Origin: Salvator merianae
Lineage: Eukaryota > Chordata > Lepidosauria > Squamata > Teiidae
Assembly: GCA_003586115.2 (NCBI GenBank)
Contig: QVOM02000103.1
Location: forward strand, 744,001 to 808,000
Direction of reading: 5' to 3'
DNA length: 64,000 nucleotides
The notes below the pieces were generated by a model. That model was not told the DNA's origin, did no database searches, and saw nothing but the letters and a program-made list of their open reading frames with translations. Numbering within the stretch: position 1 is the stretch's first letter; each line of letters opens with the position of its first letter. Shown here in pieces: positions 36,601 through 49,128 of the stretch. The position numbers and the translations under genes were made by a program.

Positions 36601-38397
36601 GCATACAAATGCAAAAGTAAAAGTTAACAATATTTTAAGATTCATATCAACTGAAGTCCAAATATTCATGCCTGGACCAATTAAACTCTGCAGTATGCAG
36701 AGCATTATAAGATCGTTTGTTCTTCTGTTATTGTTTTCATATTATTTTAACAAAAACAACTCTAGCACTACAGCAATATTACCAGAATACCCATCTATTT
36801 CTTTCCTTTTCTTGAACAGAAAGGATTTAATATTTGACATAAATATTCCAATTTGTATATTTACTTATGCAACAAAATCCCACTCAAAGCAAATGAATTT
36901 TCACCATGTTGCTGTTCTACAACCAAGCCAACACACACAAATATTTTTCCTTTAAAAACAAAAACAGAAATGATCCACTATACTACACCACATGTTAACA
37001 TATACTATTCAATCAACTTATTGGCTCTTCAATTTTTTTATGTGTATTCTGTATTTCTTCTTTTGCTTTTGTAATCAGTTGTGTATTTTATTAATTTTCA
37101 ATAAATTATAAAAACAATAAAAAACCAACTTAATCTTATCATTACCACTAAATTGTAAAGTTGTCTTTATCTGGCTTTAAAGGGCTGACAACTGATTATT
37201 CTACAATCACAGCACTAATACTTCAATATTGACACACAGATTATTGATTTTACTCATTCTGGATTTAGTAAAATACTTTTTAAACATACCAGGAATTATT
37301 TTTCATAAAATTATACTAGAATTGCAGAGAGGGAGAAAAGGTTATATTTTAAGTTTGTTTTAGATAGTTTTTCTTATATAATCGATGTTTTAACTGAGTG
37401 CTGACACCCCTGGGACCATTGGTTGAAGGGCAGGATAGAAATGCTCATATAAAATATAAAAAATTACTAATCACTTTTACTTTTGAGTAGACATAGTCCT
37501 GCTCAGTCATAAGTATGATAGATTTTTTTTCAAATACTTTCTCAGGGGAAAATAATTTAGTTTCCTAGCCAAAAACAATAAAAAGGAGCTTCTCAAAATG
37601 GAGCAGAAAGGCTTTCAAAACAAACCAGATACTTCTTTTCTATCTGATTCTAAACAAAAAGCCAGAGAAAACCCACAGAGTTTCAAAATGAGCACGAATG
37701 TCCCTTTCTATTTATCTCTAGCCGTTATCAATTTTAGCTCAATCTTCACGTATTTGTTAAAACACTGCAAAGCAGAAAGAGATGACCTTCCTCCTAAACA
37801 AAGCAGAGATTTAAAAAAGAAGGAAATATCCTTTTGTACAATCCTCTCCTTTCTTCCACAGCCCTGTAGATGATCAAGTATACAATATGGTACCAAAAAT
37901 GTGAAAAAGTTCAACAGTTGTTGATGAAAACCACTGCAATTTGAATGATGCATAAAAATGTCTCTGTTATTTTGTGCCTTTTTTTGCACAGCAAATGCAT
38001 GTATCTGAATTGCATTTCTCACTATACAACAAAATCCTCACTTAAGTGCTACATTCTGTATATGGATGAAGAAGTAAATTCTATCCACCAGGGCACAGAT
38101 GGCAAACCTGATGTCAGGTGTTGATAGATAACAGGTCCAATTCTCCCTGATCACTGAACAGGACCGATAGGACCTGGAATTCAGCAGCATATCAGGGTAG
38201 GAGAAGACACATAAGCAGCACATCATTTTCTTGAAATTAAGTTTGCTAAAATTAAATTGGTTTGACTTACTTTCAATTTTTTTATAAAACAAAAATCCAA
38301 AACAGAGAGCTGACAAATACCTCACTTGAGTCTACAACTTCTTACAAATAAAATATTGGAACTACAAAATAAAATGCGCTATATGAAGCAATTATGG

Positions 38398-38577
38398 GGG
38401 TGGCCATAGCTTAGCCATAAAACAAAGGCCAAGTATGCAAGGGAGGAAAATTCAGTTCCTAGCATCAGCTCAGAAGGTAATAGCGAGACACTTCTTTATC
38501 TACCAAGAAAACTGTATGGTTGTATCCACGTAGTCACCAAGATCGGCCATGACTCAATGGTAAGAAGCAACAACAAT
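38398..38577 (+). mobile_element. tRNA-derived SINE
   Basis: The head reads ggccatagcttagccataa (A box) and attcagttcctagcatc (B box), followed by a body containing gaaaactgtatggttgt and catgactcaatgg, and ends in aagcaacaaca. The degenerate boxes indicate an old copy. Confidence 0.65.
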
Positions 38578-38743
38578 ATGAAGTTATCATATCTTCAGGT
38601 GTGAATCTTCTCCAGTCTCTTGATGTGTAAATCAGTAGGAGATTTATTCAAACACTCTAGTGAGAACAGAAACTCACAATGCTTGACTTCATACTACACA
38701 GAGATAACGCACTGTGTAGACAAGACATGTTCCTTGAGCTGTT

Positions 38744-38822
38744 TCTGAACTACAGCTCCCTATCAGCCCTGGTCAGCCAACCAACAGCAAGGAATCATTG
38801 GAGTTCTAGTCCATCACACATT
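38744..38822. mobile_element. Palindromic dispersed repeat, family E, copy 2
   Basis: The words tgaactacagctccctatc and ttggagttctagtccatc form an imperfect inverted repeat similar to 30,232-30,345. Confidence 0.5.
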
Positions 38823-39954
38823 AGCAAAATCTGCAGTATATGAAGATATTTAACTTTGTATTTGGCAGTTCAGCCATTAAATAACAAAGAGCAAAATTTC
38901 ATTCCAAGAACTGATTTTACAGTTTTATCACTTCTAATTCAGCATAATTCTTCTTCCTTTCCATTGACAGCAAGTGATCTCTTTTTTTTTGGGTGGGGGG
39001 AGTCTGTATGAAACACTTGTGCAGCAAAATATTTCTGCCCATATTTCTGCCATGGGTTGATTGTGTTTCTTTTGCAACAACTGAAAGAATTTTGTATATT
39101 TAAAGACCTGCAGGTAAATATGCTTCCAGGATTCTTAACCAAGAATATATTCTTAATCAAGATATATTTTCAGACATGTCTCAGGGAAAAAAACAAAACA
39201 AAAAAAAAACTCCACATCCACTGGGCACATGGCACACCACAGAGAACACTATATGATTTTAAAGTATTTGCCTTCACACTCAAATGTGAGCACCCCTCTG
39301 GCAAACTTTACCAACAAAAGTGTCTGACTCTTGTGCCAAAAGTCAGATTTCAACATTACATTGTATCCTTCCCAAACATTTTTGAAGTTCTAGTTACTAT
39401 GGAAATAATGTCTGCAATACCAGTAGACATTAACATTCTCAAATAAAAATAATCTGCTCTTATTCTACTATCTGAAATACCTTTTTGTGCTATGCAATAA
39501 TATGATGCCTTATGTTTTTAATGCATTGTACAAGCATTTACTGCCTGTTGTTGATGCAAATACAGAAATTACAGCAATTAGAACAATATAAAACTATGCA
39601 GCCATTATGTAATAAATCTGCTCTAACCGTTGTGGGTGTCACATAGCCCAGTTTCCATAACAACCAACACTTCAGAATGATACCGCAACTAAAGAGAATG
39701 AAAGACCGGTCATTGCATAACTGATAGAGTTCTATCTCCAGAGTGAAAGACTTCACAGTTACAAGCTCAGCTTTCATACTGTAAAGGCTCCTAACCAATA
39801 CTGTCTTCTGGTAAGGGGAGAAATTTGAACCTCCACCTATTTCAGTTGTACTACACTATATTTTTATTGAAATCCTGCTGTGCTATCCATTTCTTGTCAA
39901 AAACTCATAGATCTTAGATGAATCAAATGTACTGTCTTATTTTATTACAGAAAG

Positions 39955-40604
39955 GAGAAAACGCCAAGGTCCTCTCCTGGGGCCAGTATTTTATAATATA
40001 TTTATAAATGACCTAGAGTCAAGGGTGACCAGAAGAATAGCCAGGTTTGTTGATGACACCAAATTGTTCAAAGCGATAAGGACTGCGAAAAGCTCCAAAG
40101 GAATCTTTGCACCTTGGAGGTCTAGGCAACTAAATGGTAGATGTTGCTTAATGTTAAAAATGTATAAAGTGATGCACACTGGAGCTAAAAATCCTAACTA
40201 CTCATATACACTAATGGAATCAGAGTTGATCGTAACTGATCAGGAAAGGGATCTTGGAGTAATGGTAGACAATTCAATTCAATTGTCAGCACAGTATGCA
40301 TCCATTATAAAAAATCCTATTAGCATGTTAGGGATAATAAAAAATAGTATCAAAAAAAAAAAAAGATGTTAATAATATATATTATACAAATTCATGGTGC
40401 AACTGCATCTGGAATACTGTGTGCATCTCAAAAAGGGTATAGCAGATTTATAGAAGGTTCAGGGGAGGGCTACTAAGATGATCAGGGATATGGAGGAGGA
40501 TTCCTACAAGGAAAGGATGCAATATCTTGGGCTTTTTAGTCTAGAAAAGAGACAAGTGAGAGGAGACATAATAGAGATATATAAAGTTATGCACAGTGTG
40601 GACA
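39955..40604 (+). pseudogene. CR1 LINE ORF2, RT catalytic core to C-terminus
   Basis: The plus strand reads G-P-V-F-Y-N-I-F-I-N-D-L-E, then A-R-F-V-D-D-T-K-L-F (the RT catalytic D-D box, about 40,040-40,070), K-V-M-H, L-I-V-T-D-Q-E-R-D-L-G-V-M-V-D, then after frameshifts L-E-Y-C, Q-Y-L-G-L-F and R-R-Q-V-R-G-D-I-I-E-I-Y-K. This is the standard CR1 order. A poly(A)-like run near 40,350 and stops make it non-functional. It continues at 41,017 after an inserted hAT element. Confidence 0.9.
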
Positions 40605-41016
40605 AAGGCCCTTCCTGCACCAGTGGACCAGACCATGGAGTGTGCTAGGCCACTGCACCTGCACAATAGAGTGGCCTAGCCCATACACCTCCCTGCTAGT
40701 ATGCCCTGTCTACACCAGAGATATGGAATGGCAAAGGCGTCAAAATGGTGCCTTATCCTGATCCACCAATGGATGGCCATTTACCCGTTCACAAACAGCA
40801 TGTGGACAGCACACACCGATGGGCCAGTATACCATGCCCAGAGGCATTTCAGCAGGGCATCTTGAAGCATGTCACTTCTGGGGCGCCCAGCTAGAAACAC
40901 TCTGGCCAGCAATTTCAAGGTCAAGAACTTTCATTCCCAGCCACTGAAGCTGGGCTTTATCACCGGTTAGTATTAGTCCAGCTCACAGGATAAGCTACAC
41001 CATGCAAAAAAGGCCA
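40605..41016. mobile_element. hAT-like element inserted in CR1 (412 bp)
   Basis: The left end aaggcccttcctgcac and right end (inverted tggccttttttgca) are imperfect inverted repeats. Flanks tgtggaca (40,597-40,604) and agtggaca (41,017-41,024) form an 8-bp duplication with one mismatch. The CR1 coding frame resumes right after it, which confirms the boundaries independently. Confidence 0.8.
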
Positions 41017-41345
41017 AGTGGACAGGGAGAAGTTTTTCTTCCTTTCTCAAAACACTGGAATACCCAATGAAGCTAAACCCTGGATATATGAGGACAGATA
41101 AAAGAAAACTTGCTTCCACGAGAAAGCTACCAGCTTGGATGGCTTCAGAAAAAGTTTGGACCAATTCATGAAGGCTGGATCTATCAATAGGTATTAGCCA
41201 TGATGGTAGTAAGTGATGATATGTCTCCAGAGGACAGCTGCTGGGAAACTGTAACTAAGAAAGGCTATGTGCTCATGCCCTGGTGATGGGCTTCCCTGTG
41301 CAGCTGGTTGGCCACTGTGAGATCAGGCTTCTAATCTATATGGGG
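41017..41345 (+). mobile_element. CR1 3' part (continuation after hAT insertion)
   Basis: Reads F-L-S-Q-N-T-G-I, then S-L-D-G-F-R-K-S-L-D-Q-F and A-G-S-I-N, followed by the CR1 3' UTR including tgggcttccctgtgcagctg and ttggccactgtgagatcagg. It ends near 41,345 without the usual final tail. Confidence 0.8.
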
Positions 41346-41539
41346 CATGGATCCAATCCAGTGGAATGGAAGCTCTGCCCAAGGAGGAAAAGAACTGTGT
41401 CATTGCTCCTGCGGGTGGTTTAGTGGTGGTAGCCTAGATCACCTTGCCCTCTGGCCACCTCTCCTGCCCGGTCAAGCACTGATAGCTTGGAGGAGGTGTT
41501 TCTTTGCAGGACTGGGCCCTTTTTGTAAGAACTGCCATT

Positions 41540-41735
41540 TAATCTCTATTCTATCTTATTAAAAGTTTTCTGTTACTTTGTAATGTATTATCTTCTATAA
41601 TATGTGATTTTATAATGTACTATCAATTACAATGTTTTGATGTATTATTTTGTATTGTATTTCTTCTGTTCGCTGTAAACTGCCTTGGGCAAATTTTCTT
41701 TTTGGAAAGACAGTATACAAATAAAAAGAAAACAA
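41540..41735 (+). mobile_element. LINE (L2-type) 3' tail
   Basis: T/A-rich sequence ends ctgtaaactgccttgggc and gacagtatacaaataaa, a common ending of L2-like LINEs in reptiles. Similar short tails occur near 9,235, 37,420 and 51,130. Confidence 0.5.
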
Positions 41736-43078
41736 AAAAAAAAGAAAATTTCTTATGCTCTTAAAATCAAGTAATAACTGCAAAAGGGGAGAAGCATTTT
41801 ATTTATCTCACAGACTTGTCTATTAGTGGCTAATTAAACTACCTTAAACTCAAAGTGCAACCCAGCACATTCCATGTCCTCAATCTCATTTTGAATTATC
41901 AATTCTGAATGGGAATAATTCTTCAATGTCTCAAAAACATCTTCACATTACAACTCTGTGCTCCAAGTGATTCTTTTTCTTATATAAATATTCTCCGGAT
42001 CCCTTGATCCTACTCTCACTTAAGACAAATGTGTTCAAGTAGAATCTTTGCATCCATGCACAAGTTCTCCATACTGGGTTTGTTAAGGCAGTACCCTCTG
42101 TTCCAGTATCACTTTTATATGGACTTCTTCTTCATGCCAGAGTCATCACATCCTACTACATCCTCTGCTATGAAGCCACATGGATTATAGGAATTCGCCA
42201 AACATCTCTGGAATCAGGGCATGAAATCCGTTCTCTTCAGCACCCTGTAAATATTACGCTGGTCATCTATGACTTAGGTTCTTCCAGATGCCAAGTCTCA
42301 CTCTAACAGCCTTTCCCACTGGATGTCTTGTTCGAGCATCTCCATGCTGAATGGAATAACCAAACAGTGATTCCCTTTGACTTCCGTATCAACAATTTTG
42401 GTCTCAGATTCCATTAAAATACAGGAAGCCTAGTATTTTTTCAAAGATTCCAGCCTCCATTAGTACATCTTTAAAATACGCAGGCCTTATCTACAGGACT
42501 GATACTGACCCAAAATTTCAGAACTAATCGCTTAAACAGTTCATTCAGCAAGCCAAATTCCTTCCTTTGCTACTTGCACTACTTATCCATGGACTTGTAG
42601 TTCTACTTTAGTGCTACAATGTTTCACCATCAGTTCCTAGACTATCCAAAGGGCAGATTTTTCTAGCCCTCCATCAGTGAAAAGTTAGTTAGGATAAACC
42701 TGATGTTTCACCCCACAGGGTAATCGCTCTACAGGCTGCAGTTTCCTCCCCATAGCCCTGTCTTGTGCCTGCTTTCATTCTCTGGAGTTCCTTCTCCTGA
42801 AGAGTGCCCCATCTAAAGTGCCACAACTTTCCATATTCCAAGCAATGTCTCTGACTGCTCTGAGGCATATGCTACTCTGGCTTCGGTCTAGGAATCTTTC
42901 AAACAAATATTTTTGTCCCTGGACAGAAGCAGCTCTGCTCTTAGGCTAATTAGGGGCCCACTTCGGGCCTCAGACAGAACAGGAACCTTGTGTCATGGCC
43001 TGAAACAAGGCATGCAAGGATCTGTTCCACACAGAAGCAGAGCTACTTTGCAGACTGATGCCAGGATCAAAATGGAAA

Positions 43079-43079
43079 A

Positions 43080-43113
<34 letters not shown>
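43079..43113 (+). repeat. (ATT)n microsatellite
   Basis: About eleven ATT units; gives a poly-isoleucine run in a chance ORF. Confidence 0.9.
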
Positions 43114-44839
43114 GAAACAAAATATATATACATCTGTTTATCCACTGATACATAACTTATATAAACATATTTCTAACCCCCTCCTCCCTCAGTTCCTGCC
43201 AGAATCCTAGGTTTTGTTGTTCATTGGATCAAAATGGAAAACTAGGAAATAAACAGCCACAAAATGTGACACAAAATGTACCACCACCACTTTTTATGGT
43301 GCTACTTCAGTACTAACAGAAAAGCCTACAAATTAAGACACCTTTAATCATTAGAAACTGAATAAAGTTGACCTGCCAATTCCTTCCTGCCAAAAGCTTT
43401 CATTTTCCTCATAGTCACTTTCCATGACACCACACAAGCCATTGACTCTCCTTGCCCTTGTCTACAAATCGGCATCTCTCAGAAGAGTCCTGTTCCACCA
43501 AATACTACAGTGTCTACCAAAACCCTTGAAGAGTCTCACTACTTTTGTGAGCTAAGAAGATGGATCCATATGACTCTGAGAAGACCACCATCTCCATATA
43601 CTTTCAATAGGGCAGCCACTAGCTGCTATAAATCTGCTGTACTCCCTAGTGAATCATTTAGTCCAGCTACCAGTTGAAATCAGACTATGTTTGCTCCTTA
43701 TTCTTAAAGGAACTCCACCCCCAGAAACTTCAACCAGCCTTATAAACAAGGGTTGGCCAACTGCAGTTGCCTTGGCAAGGAAACGTTCTTCTCTGGAGAT
43801 GCTGTTGTCCTGCCACTGAATGGCAGCTACTTCCATCACCATAGAAGTTATATAGAAGTCTGCGATTTGCTCCTCACACTGAGACACACCCCAGACACGT
43901 CTTATTCCTTTTTTTTTAAAAAAAGATGCCAAGTCATGATGGTACACTGCATGTTCATTCTATTATTCCTTGAGTGGTTTCCAACTCTGACCAACAACGG
44001 TGACACACTCAGGAGACTTAAAACTATTAATCAGATTTCAAAACCCTTTACAAAAAAGGAGCATGTACTGTACATAATTTAAAACTGCTCTCTAGTTGAA
44101 CTAGGAAACAAACAGGTGGATGCTTGCCAGTAACATGGTGTCACTGTAAGTACAGCATACCCTTGATTTTATGCATCTCACTTGAACTAACTTGGAAATT
44201 AAGGGGCAAATTTCCAGTGGATCATGTGGTCTATACCAAAAGCCAACAGCTTCCTTTTCAATTTCATTTTTCTCACCACAGAGGTTAAAGCAATGTTTTT
44301 TCCTCTTTTTCCTCCTTGTTTTGAAAGCCCACAAAAATGCTTCCACCTACTAAAAAAGGCATTTACAATAAGTCCAACTTAACATTTTAAGCTTAATGAG
44401 ATGTCTCCTGTATACTCTGTTCAACTGAGGACTGTACAGATCCCCTCTACGGATGTATCCAAGGTCATTAAGGCAGTGAGGAAAGGCTAAGATGTAAAAG
44501 TGAATCAACAGATGCCAAACCTAGCCTATCATTATTCTCCAATGCCAAAGTCTAAGCAGAGTATTAATCAAATGAGACATTACTCCCATGTCTGCTGAAT
44601 CCAAAGCAGGAGGCAAACAAACATGCATACCAAGTACTTATGTTGTAGATGGAAGAATAGAAGGAATTAATGCAGAGATTTCAGAAGAGAATTTTTACAA
44701 CTGTACCCTTAATGTTGTTTAGTACCATCCAGTTAGGACCAATCCATGCAGTTTTCTTGGCAGATACAGAGACACTTTGCTGTTGTCTACCTTTGAACAC
44801 TGGGCTACATCCCCTCATATACCATATCAACAATTAAAC

Positions 44840-45450
44840 TGTTCATGTTTGACCTACAGTGGCTTGAGCAGACTCGCCAAGAGTATACTCTGATTTCAGT
44901 ACCAAATAGTGCTGTTGTTCTGAATCTTCCTAAATACTCCCATATCTCTTGCCCGTGTAGAAGCCTCCTCTGGTGGCCAATTCGAGCCAGGGCTCATTTT
45001 AAATTGTTAGTTTTAGTGTTTAAGGCCCTGGGCCCTTATCTTCATAGTTATTTAGCAGCTCAGCTGACATGGTATGTACCATCCAAGAACCAATGCTCTA
45101 CATCCAAGCAATTATTCACCATTCCACCAACGCACACAGCCACTTCAAGGCTGCAAGCCTTTCAAGATCTGGCCCCATGTTTGTGGAACAGTCTTCCTGT
45201 GGACCTTTGGCTGGAGGAGGATCTCCTCCGCTTTCAGAAGCGGATGAAGACTTTCCTTTTTGATTCACCAGAGTGAATTATTTAGATATGTAGCTATGGA
45301 GGTGTGAAGCATCTAGTAAAGAACTGGAGTGATAGTTTAACATATATAGTATACAATTTTTACCTATATATATTTTCTTTCATTTGTCTGCTGATTGTAT
45401 ATGTTTGTTGTTCCGCCCTTTGGTGAAAGGGGCTTCATAAATAAACATTA
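44840..45450 (+). pseudogene. L2-like LINE ORF2 C-terminus and 3' UTR
   Basis: One frame (44,845-45,276) reads W-W-P-I-R-A-R-A-H-F-K-L-L-V-L-V-F-K-A-L, then S-R-L-Q-A-F, W-N-S-L-P-V-D-L-W and F-Q-K-R-M-K-T-F-L-F, the C-terminal pattern of L2-type ORF2 proteins (H-W-L-P-V-R-x-R-x-x-F-K ... L-W-N-S-L-P ... L-K-T-x-L-F). The 3' UTR ends at about 45,450 with ccgccctttggtgaaagggg and aataaaca. This open stretch of 143 codons is LINE, not a host gene. Confidence 0.8.
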
Positions 45451-47279
45451 CGAGCTGAACCATTTATATACATGGCAAAAATACTGAAAAAGAAAATCTT
45501 GCTTCCTACAAATTCATAAACATTTTCCAAAAGCACTATATTCAGGATTGATAATGGGGGGGAAAAAAAATAGTGACTGAAAAGTAAAAAAAAGGCAGAA
45601 TTTCAACATTTGGAACCATATGGTTTTTATTTACATTTTATCAAGCCTAGTTTAGCCATTCCGATTTGTTGATGAAACAAATTACAAGACCTCTTGGAAT
45701 AGCAAAATGCAAAAACCCGGAGAGGATAAACAGCTTCATCCAAAACAAAGAAAAAAAACAAAATAAAGTTTTGTAGAAACCCTTGCTAAGCAAACACTAC
45801 TAGCAATGTGAACTGAATAAGATGTTTTGCATGTAATGACATCAACAACCACAATAATATGGGGAAGAATTTGATTCTCATTTCCATTTCCAACCTTAAA
45901 ATTGAAAGACTGTTTCATATGACTACCTATAGTTAAAGCACTTTTAATACCATGGGCTTGAAAGACACCAATTTAACATCATGTATTCTGAGCCCACAAT
46001 ACAGAGTGTATATTTTAGTGATAGCAGTGATACACTTTCTGGCACCAGATGGAAAACTTTTGATATTCACTCAGGGATTTTAGATAACAAAGCCTGGTAG
46101 CATGATTTTAATCCGTTTTCTTTTATTGATATAATTTTATTGGTTTGTTTTCTCTTATTTTGTAAACTTTAGCAAATTTTAGTCTATGTTTTTATGAATC
46201 TGTTTTGTAGGTACCCACAGAACCTCAGCTATTTGGTGGCTATTTAAACTTATTAAACTAAATAATGCTATCAACTGGTAAGATAACTGTAAAAAACAAC
46301 AACATGAAAACGCTTTCTGGGTGCAGAAGTGTTTCTGAATAACCTATACCAGTATTATGATTGAACTTACTTACAAAAAATCCAATTCAGCAGGGAGAAA
46401 AAAAAGGAAATAGTAAGACACACTACAAAAAGAAAGTAAATCACAGCAATAATTAGAAAGCAAGTAAGAATCCTTGGAATCCTGTGATGTTTATATAACA
46501 TAGAATTATGTACGTATCACATGTCTATGGTTGACAAAACATAATTTACAATACAAGTCACTAAACTTAAAAAAAAATCACACAGCAAAAAAAATAAATA
46601 GCAATGACAACCAACACCATATAGCAACTAAAATTTAAAAAAAACAGCATCAAACCCATCAAGGGAGAAATATGGTATAAATGCAGGAGCAGCCCATGGC
46701 TATCAGTAAATTGCTTAGGAGAATGAGACATAGAGCAGGCAAGTACTGAAGATCTCCTAACTCCCCATCTGAAGCCTCCAAAACTTCATTTGTGGCTGGG
46801 AAAAATGAGATCAAAAACCCTGAGATAGGAACCCATAAGCCCGGGACATATTTTCTCTAGGTTTCAGTGTTATGCAAAAACTGCCCATCCCCATCAGTGT
46901 CCCTGGAAAAAGCAAAACAGCATGATCTGGCAAATTCTTGCCACAAGAATTCCTACGCTGTTCTGCAGTAGCCTGGAAAAGAGATCAGAACATCATTTCA
47001 AGCAGCAGTTTATTCATGCAACTCATTTTTACAAGTCGCTACCTCTCAGAGTTATTCTCGCTAACTTATTGAGAGAGAAAGGTAAACAGTATATCATTCT
47101 GGTAGAAATAAGAGGCAACCAAGTGTAATCTGTAAAGACAACTTCCCTAAACTTCTAATGGCCTGCACTTTGCTTTTTGGTTTTTTTTCCCCCATGCATA
47201 AATAGTGCACTTTTCTCCAAATGCTTAGCTTTTTGCAGAAGCATATGTGTCTTTTTCTCTCACTTGCTGTCTTTCACAG

Positions 47280-47460
47280 AATTCAGGAAATATGTGACTC
47301 TTTAATTCAGATTCTGGTTCAGTCTATAAAACAAAATAAAATATGTGAGCCACTTCATTTTTCAAATGCATCTGATGAAGTAGGCTTAGTTTACGAAAGC
47401 TCATGCTACCAACTTCTTTCTCTCTGTTAAACTCTAAAGTGCTACTAGAATCCCCTTGCT
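47280..47460 (+). repeat. Dispersed amniote repeat fragment
   Basis: The words gcatctgatgaagtaggct, acgaaagctcatgct and taaactctaaagtgctac recall a repeat I know as frequent in reptile genomes. I cannot name its class. It has no coding. Confidence 0.4.
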
Positions 47461-48774
47461 TAATTTTTCAAGATGCTTCATTCTTCTAACTCGCACAGTT
47501 TCCACTGAAAATTTACATGTTGGTTCAAAATAACTGTAAAAGTGAAAATACATTGAACTATAGCTTCACTTCATCACATTCAAGAATCTTTCACTAAATA
47601 ATCTACTATACATCTTCTCATTTACAATATGCAATGGTGAGTCTATTTCCTGGGAATTAATTCTGCAGCCTCCCAGAGAGGCTTCCTGTTGATAATGTTA
47701 TCTACCCTTCATAGGACTGTTTATTTTCTCTCAACTTCCTTTACTCTCTGCTTAAGAGTACTGATGTACAAGTAGAATCTTTTGCTTTCAACTAAAGTCA
47801 AGATAGAGAATACATGACAATTTGTTAAACGCATAGTTATATTCATAACAGCTCAGAATTTAGCAGGCCTTCACAAGCATATGAGAACATATTAGTGCAG
47901 ACAATAAGACAATGTACACTGTATTCAACTTACGCATATTCTCTTATGAAAAATCTGAACAAAATAGAACACTCCCTTGGCAACTTTTAGAGAACTTGTA
48001 CATCCTGTAGGTTAATGAGCTGCTGGAAGTCTGAAATAGCTTGGGAAAAGCTTCATACACCAGCCTCAATTCCGCATTGCTGCTACTGCTTCCTTTGACT
48101 AGTAATTCAAACATACAAACACAGAGCCCCAATTGTCTGCAGATACATCTGGTTCCGTTGCAGGGGTAACCGGTAGAAGGAGGAGCAATGACAGAACCAA
48201 AATAATTGCACCTATAAACTTCCCTTTCATTTTTTCTTAATCATCTGGAATAGAGTTAAGATGAGTATAAATGTCTAAATGGGGTCCGTGAAAACCTTAC
48301 CAAAGGAAAATTTTATATTTAAAATGAAATCCTAAAATCCTAGGGCATTTGTGCATAATCAGTGCAGATCAGAATTTCCCAGCTCCACCCATAAACAAGC
48401 CTTGAAAGCATACACGAATGTACAACAATCTTGTATAGATGTTTATCAAAATACACAAAGCTCCAAATCGAATAGCATAACTCCCCTGGTCTTATATGCA
48501 CACAGCGCTTACCTAGTAACATTTCACCCTCTCTCACACACTTACATATGCACATTATTACTAAAGAAGGCAAAAGCTCCTTAATGGCATCACAAACTGC
48601 CTAAGCTAACGATCCCCATCATTAACTATACACACGGTTATCTTTTTCTTGGGGGCACTTCATACAGAACAGGTTTGCAGGGCGCTGCAGCCAATAGCGG
48701 CTTCCTGACCAGGGTACCTGTAGGACGTTGTTAACAAAAAGCATTTATCTCACGCACGCTTTCCATTTCACACA

Positions 48775-48782
48775 TGACGTGG
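48775..48782 (+). promoter_or_regulatory. TGACGTGG octamer (UPRE/CRE-like)
   Basis: An exact TGACGTGG, the octamer bound by ATF6/XBP1-type bZIP factors, lies in intron 1 about 350 bp past the exon 1 donor. Function is inference. Confidence 0.35.
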
Positions 48783-49128
48783 CAGGAAACCTGGATTTGT
48801 TCTGCCGCCGCTCTTGCAGCTCTGGGCTGTTGAGCCCCTCTAAGATACGTGTATAGCCAAACAGTGCTGGACCAGTTTACATATTATATATTCCCCCAGA
48901 CCCCACCCAGGATAGACTGTTGCAAAGCATGCTCGCTGCCCACCTAAAAGCAGAAATGTAACGTGTGGAGCAACCCACAGGAACCGGAGATACCCTCCAG
49001 TGCCCATCTGCCCCCCCACCATCGCCTCAACGCATGCCCAAATCTCGGGTTCCTCCTCCAGCGGGGATGCTGCTATTGCTGCCGATTCCTTATTCCACAT
49101 CGCCCGGCGCCCCAAGCCCGCTTTTTAC

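Larger units (their letters stand above)
1578..49128 (-). other. STIM2: STIM2 intron 1 (47.5 kb)
   Basis: The intron runs from the donor gtaaaa at 49,128-49,123 (minus strand) to the tag acceptor at 1,578-1,580. Exon 1 ends with one base of a codon and exon 2 supplies the other two, giving GAT (Asp), the residue expected at this place in STIM2. I recognise no host exon inside it. It holds the separately listed transposon and simple-repeat features. Blocks such as 5.6-7.6, 16.7-19.8, 22.9-24.4, 27.4-29.7, 34-35.8, 42-43 and 45.5-48.6 kb show only AT-rich intron-like sequence to me. Confidence 0.9.

Noticed and set aside
39057..39446. 129-codon plus-strand open frame
   Set aside because: Low-complexity Lys/Phe/Leu composition in AT-rich intron; no motif.
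44845..45276. 143-codon plus-strand open frame as a host gene
   Set aside because: Its residues follow the L2 LINE ORF2 C-terminal pattern and it is followed by an L2-like 3' tail.
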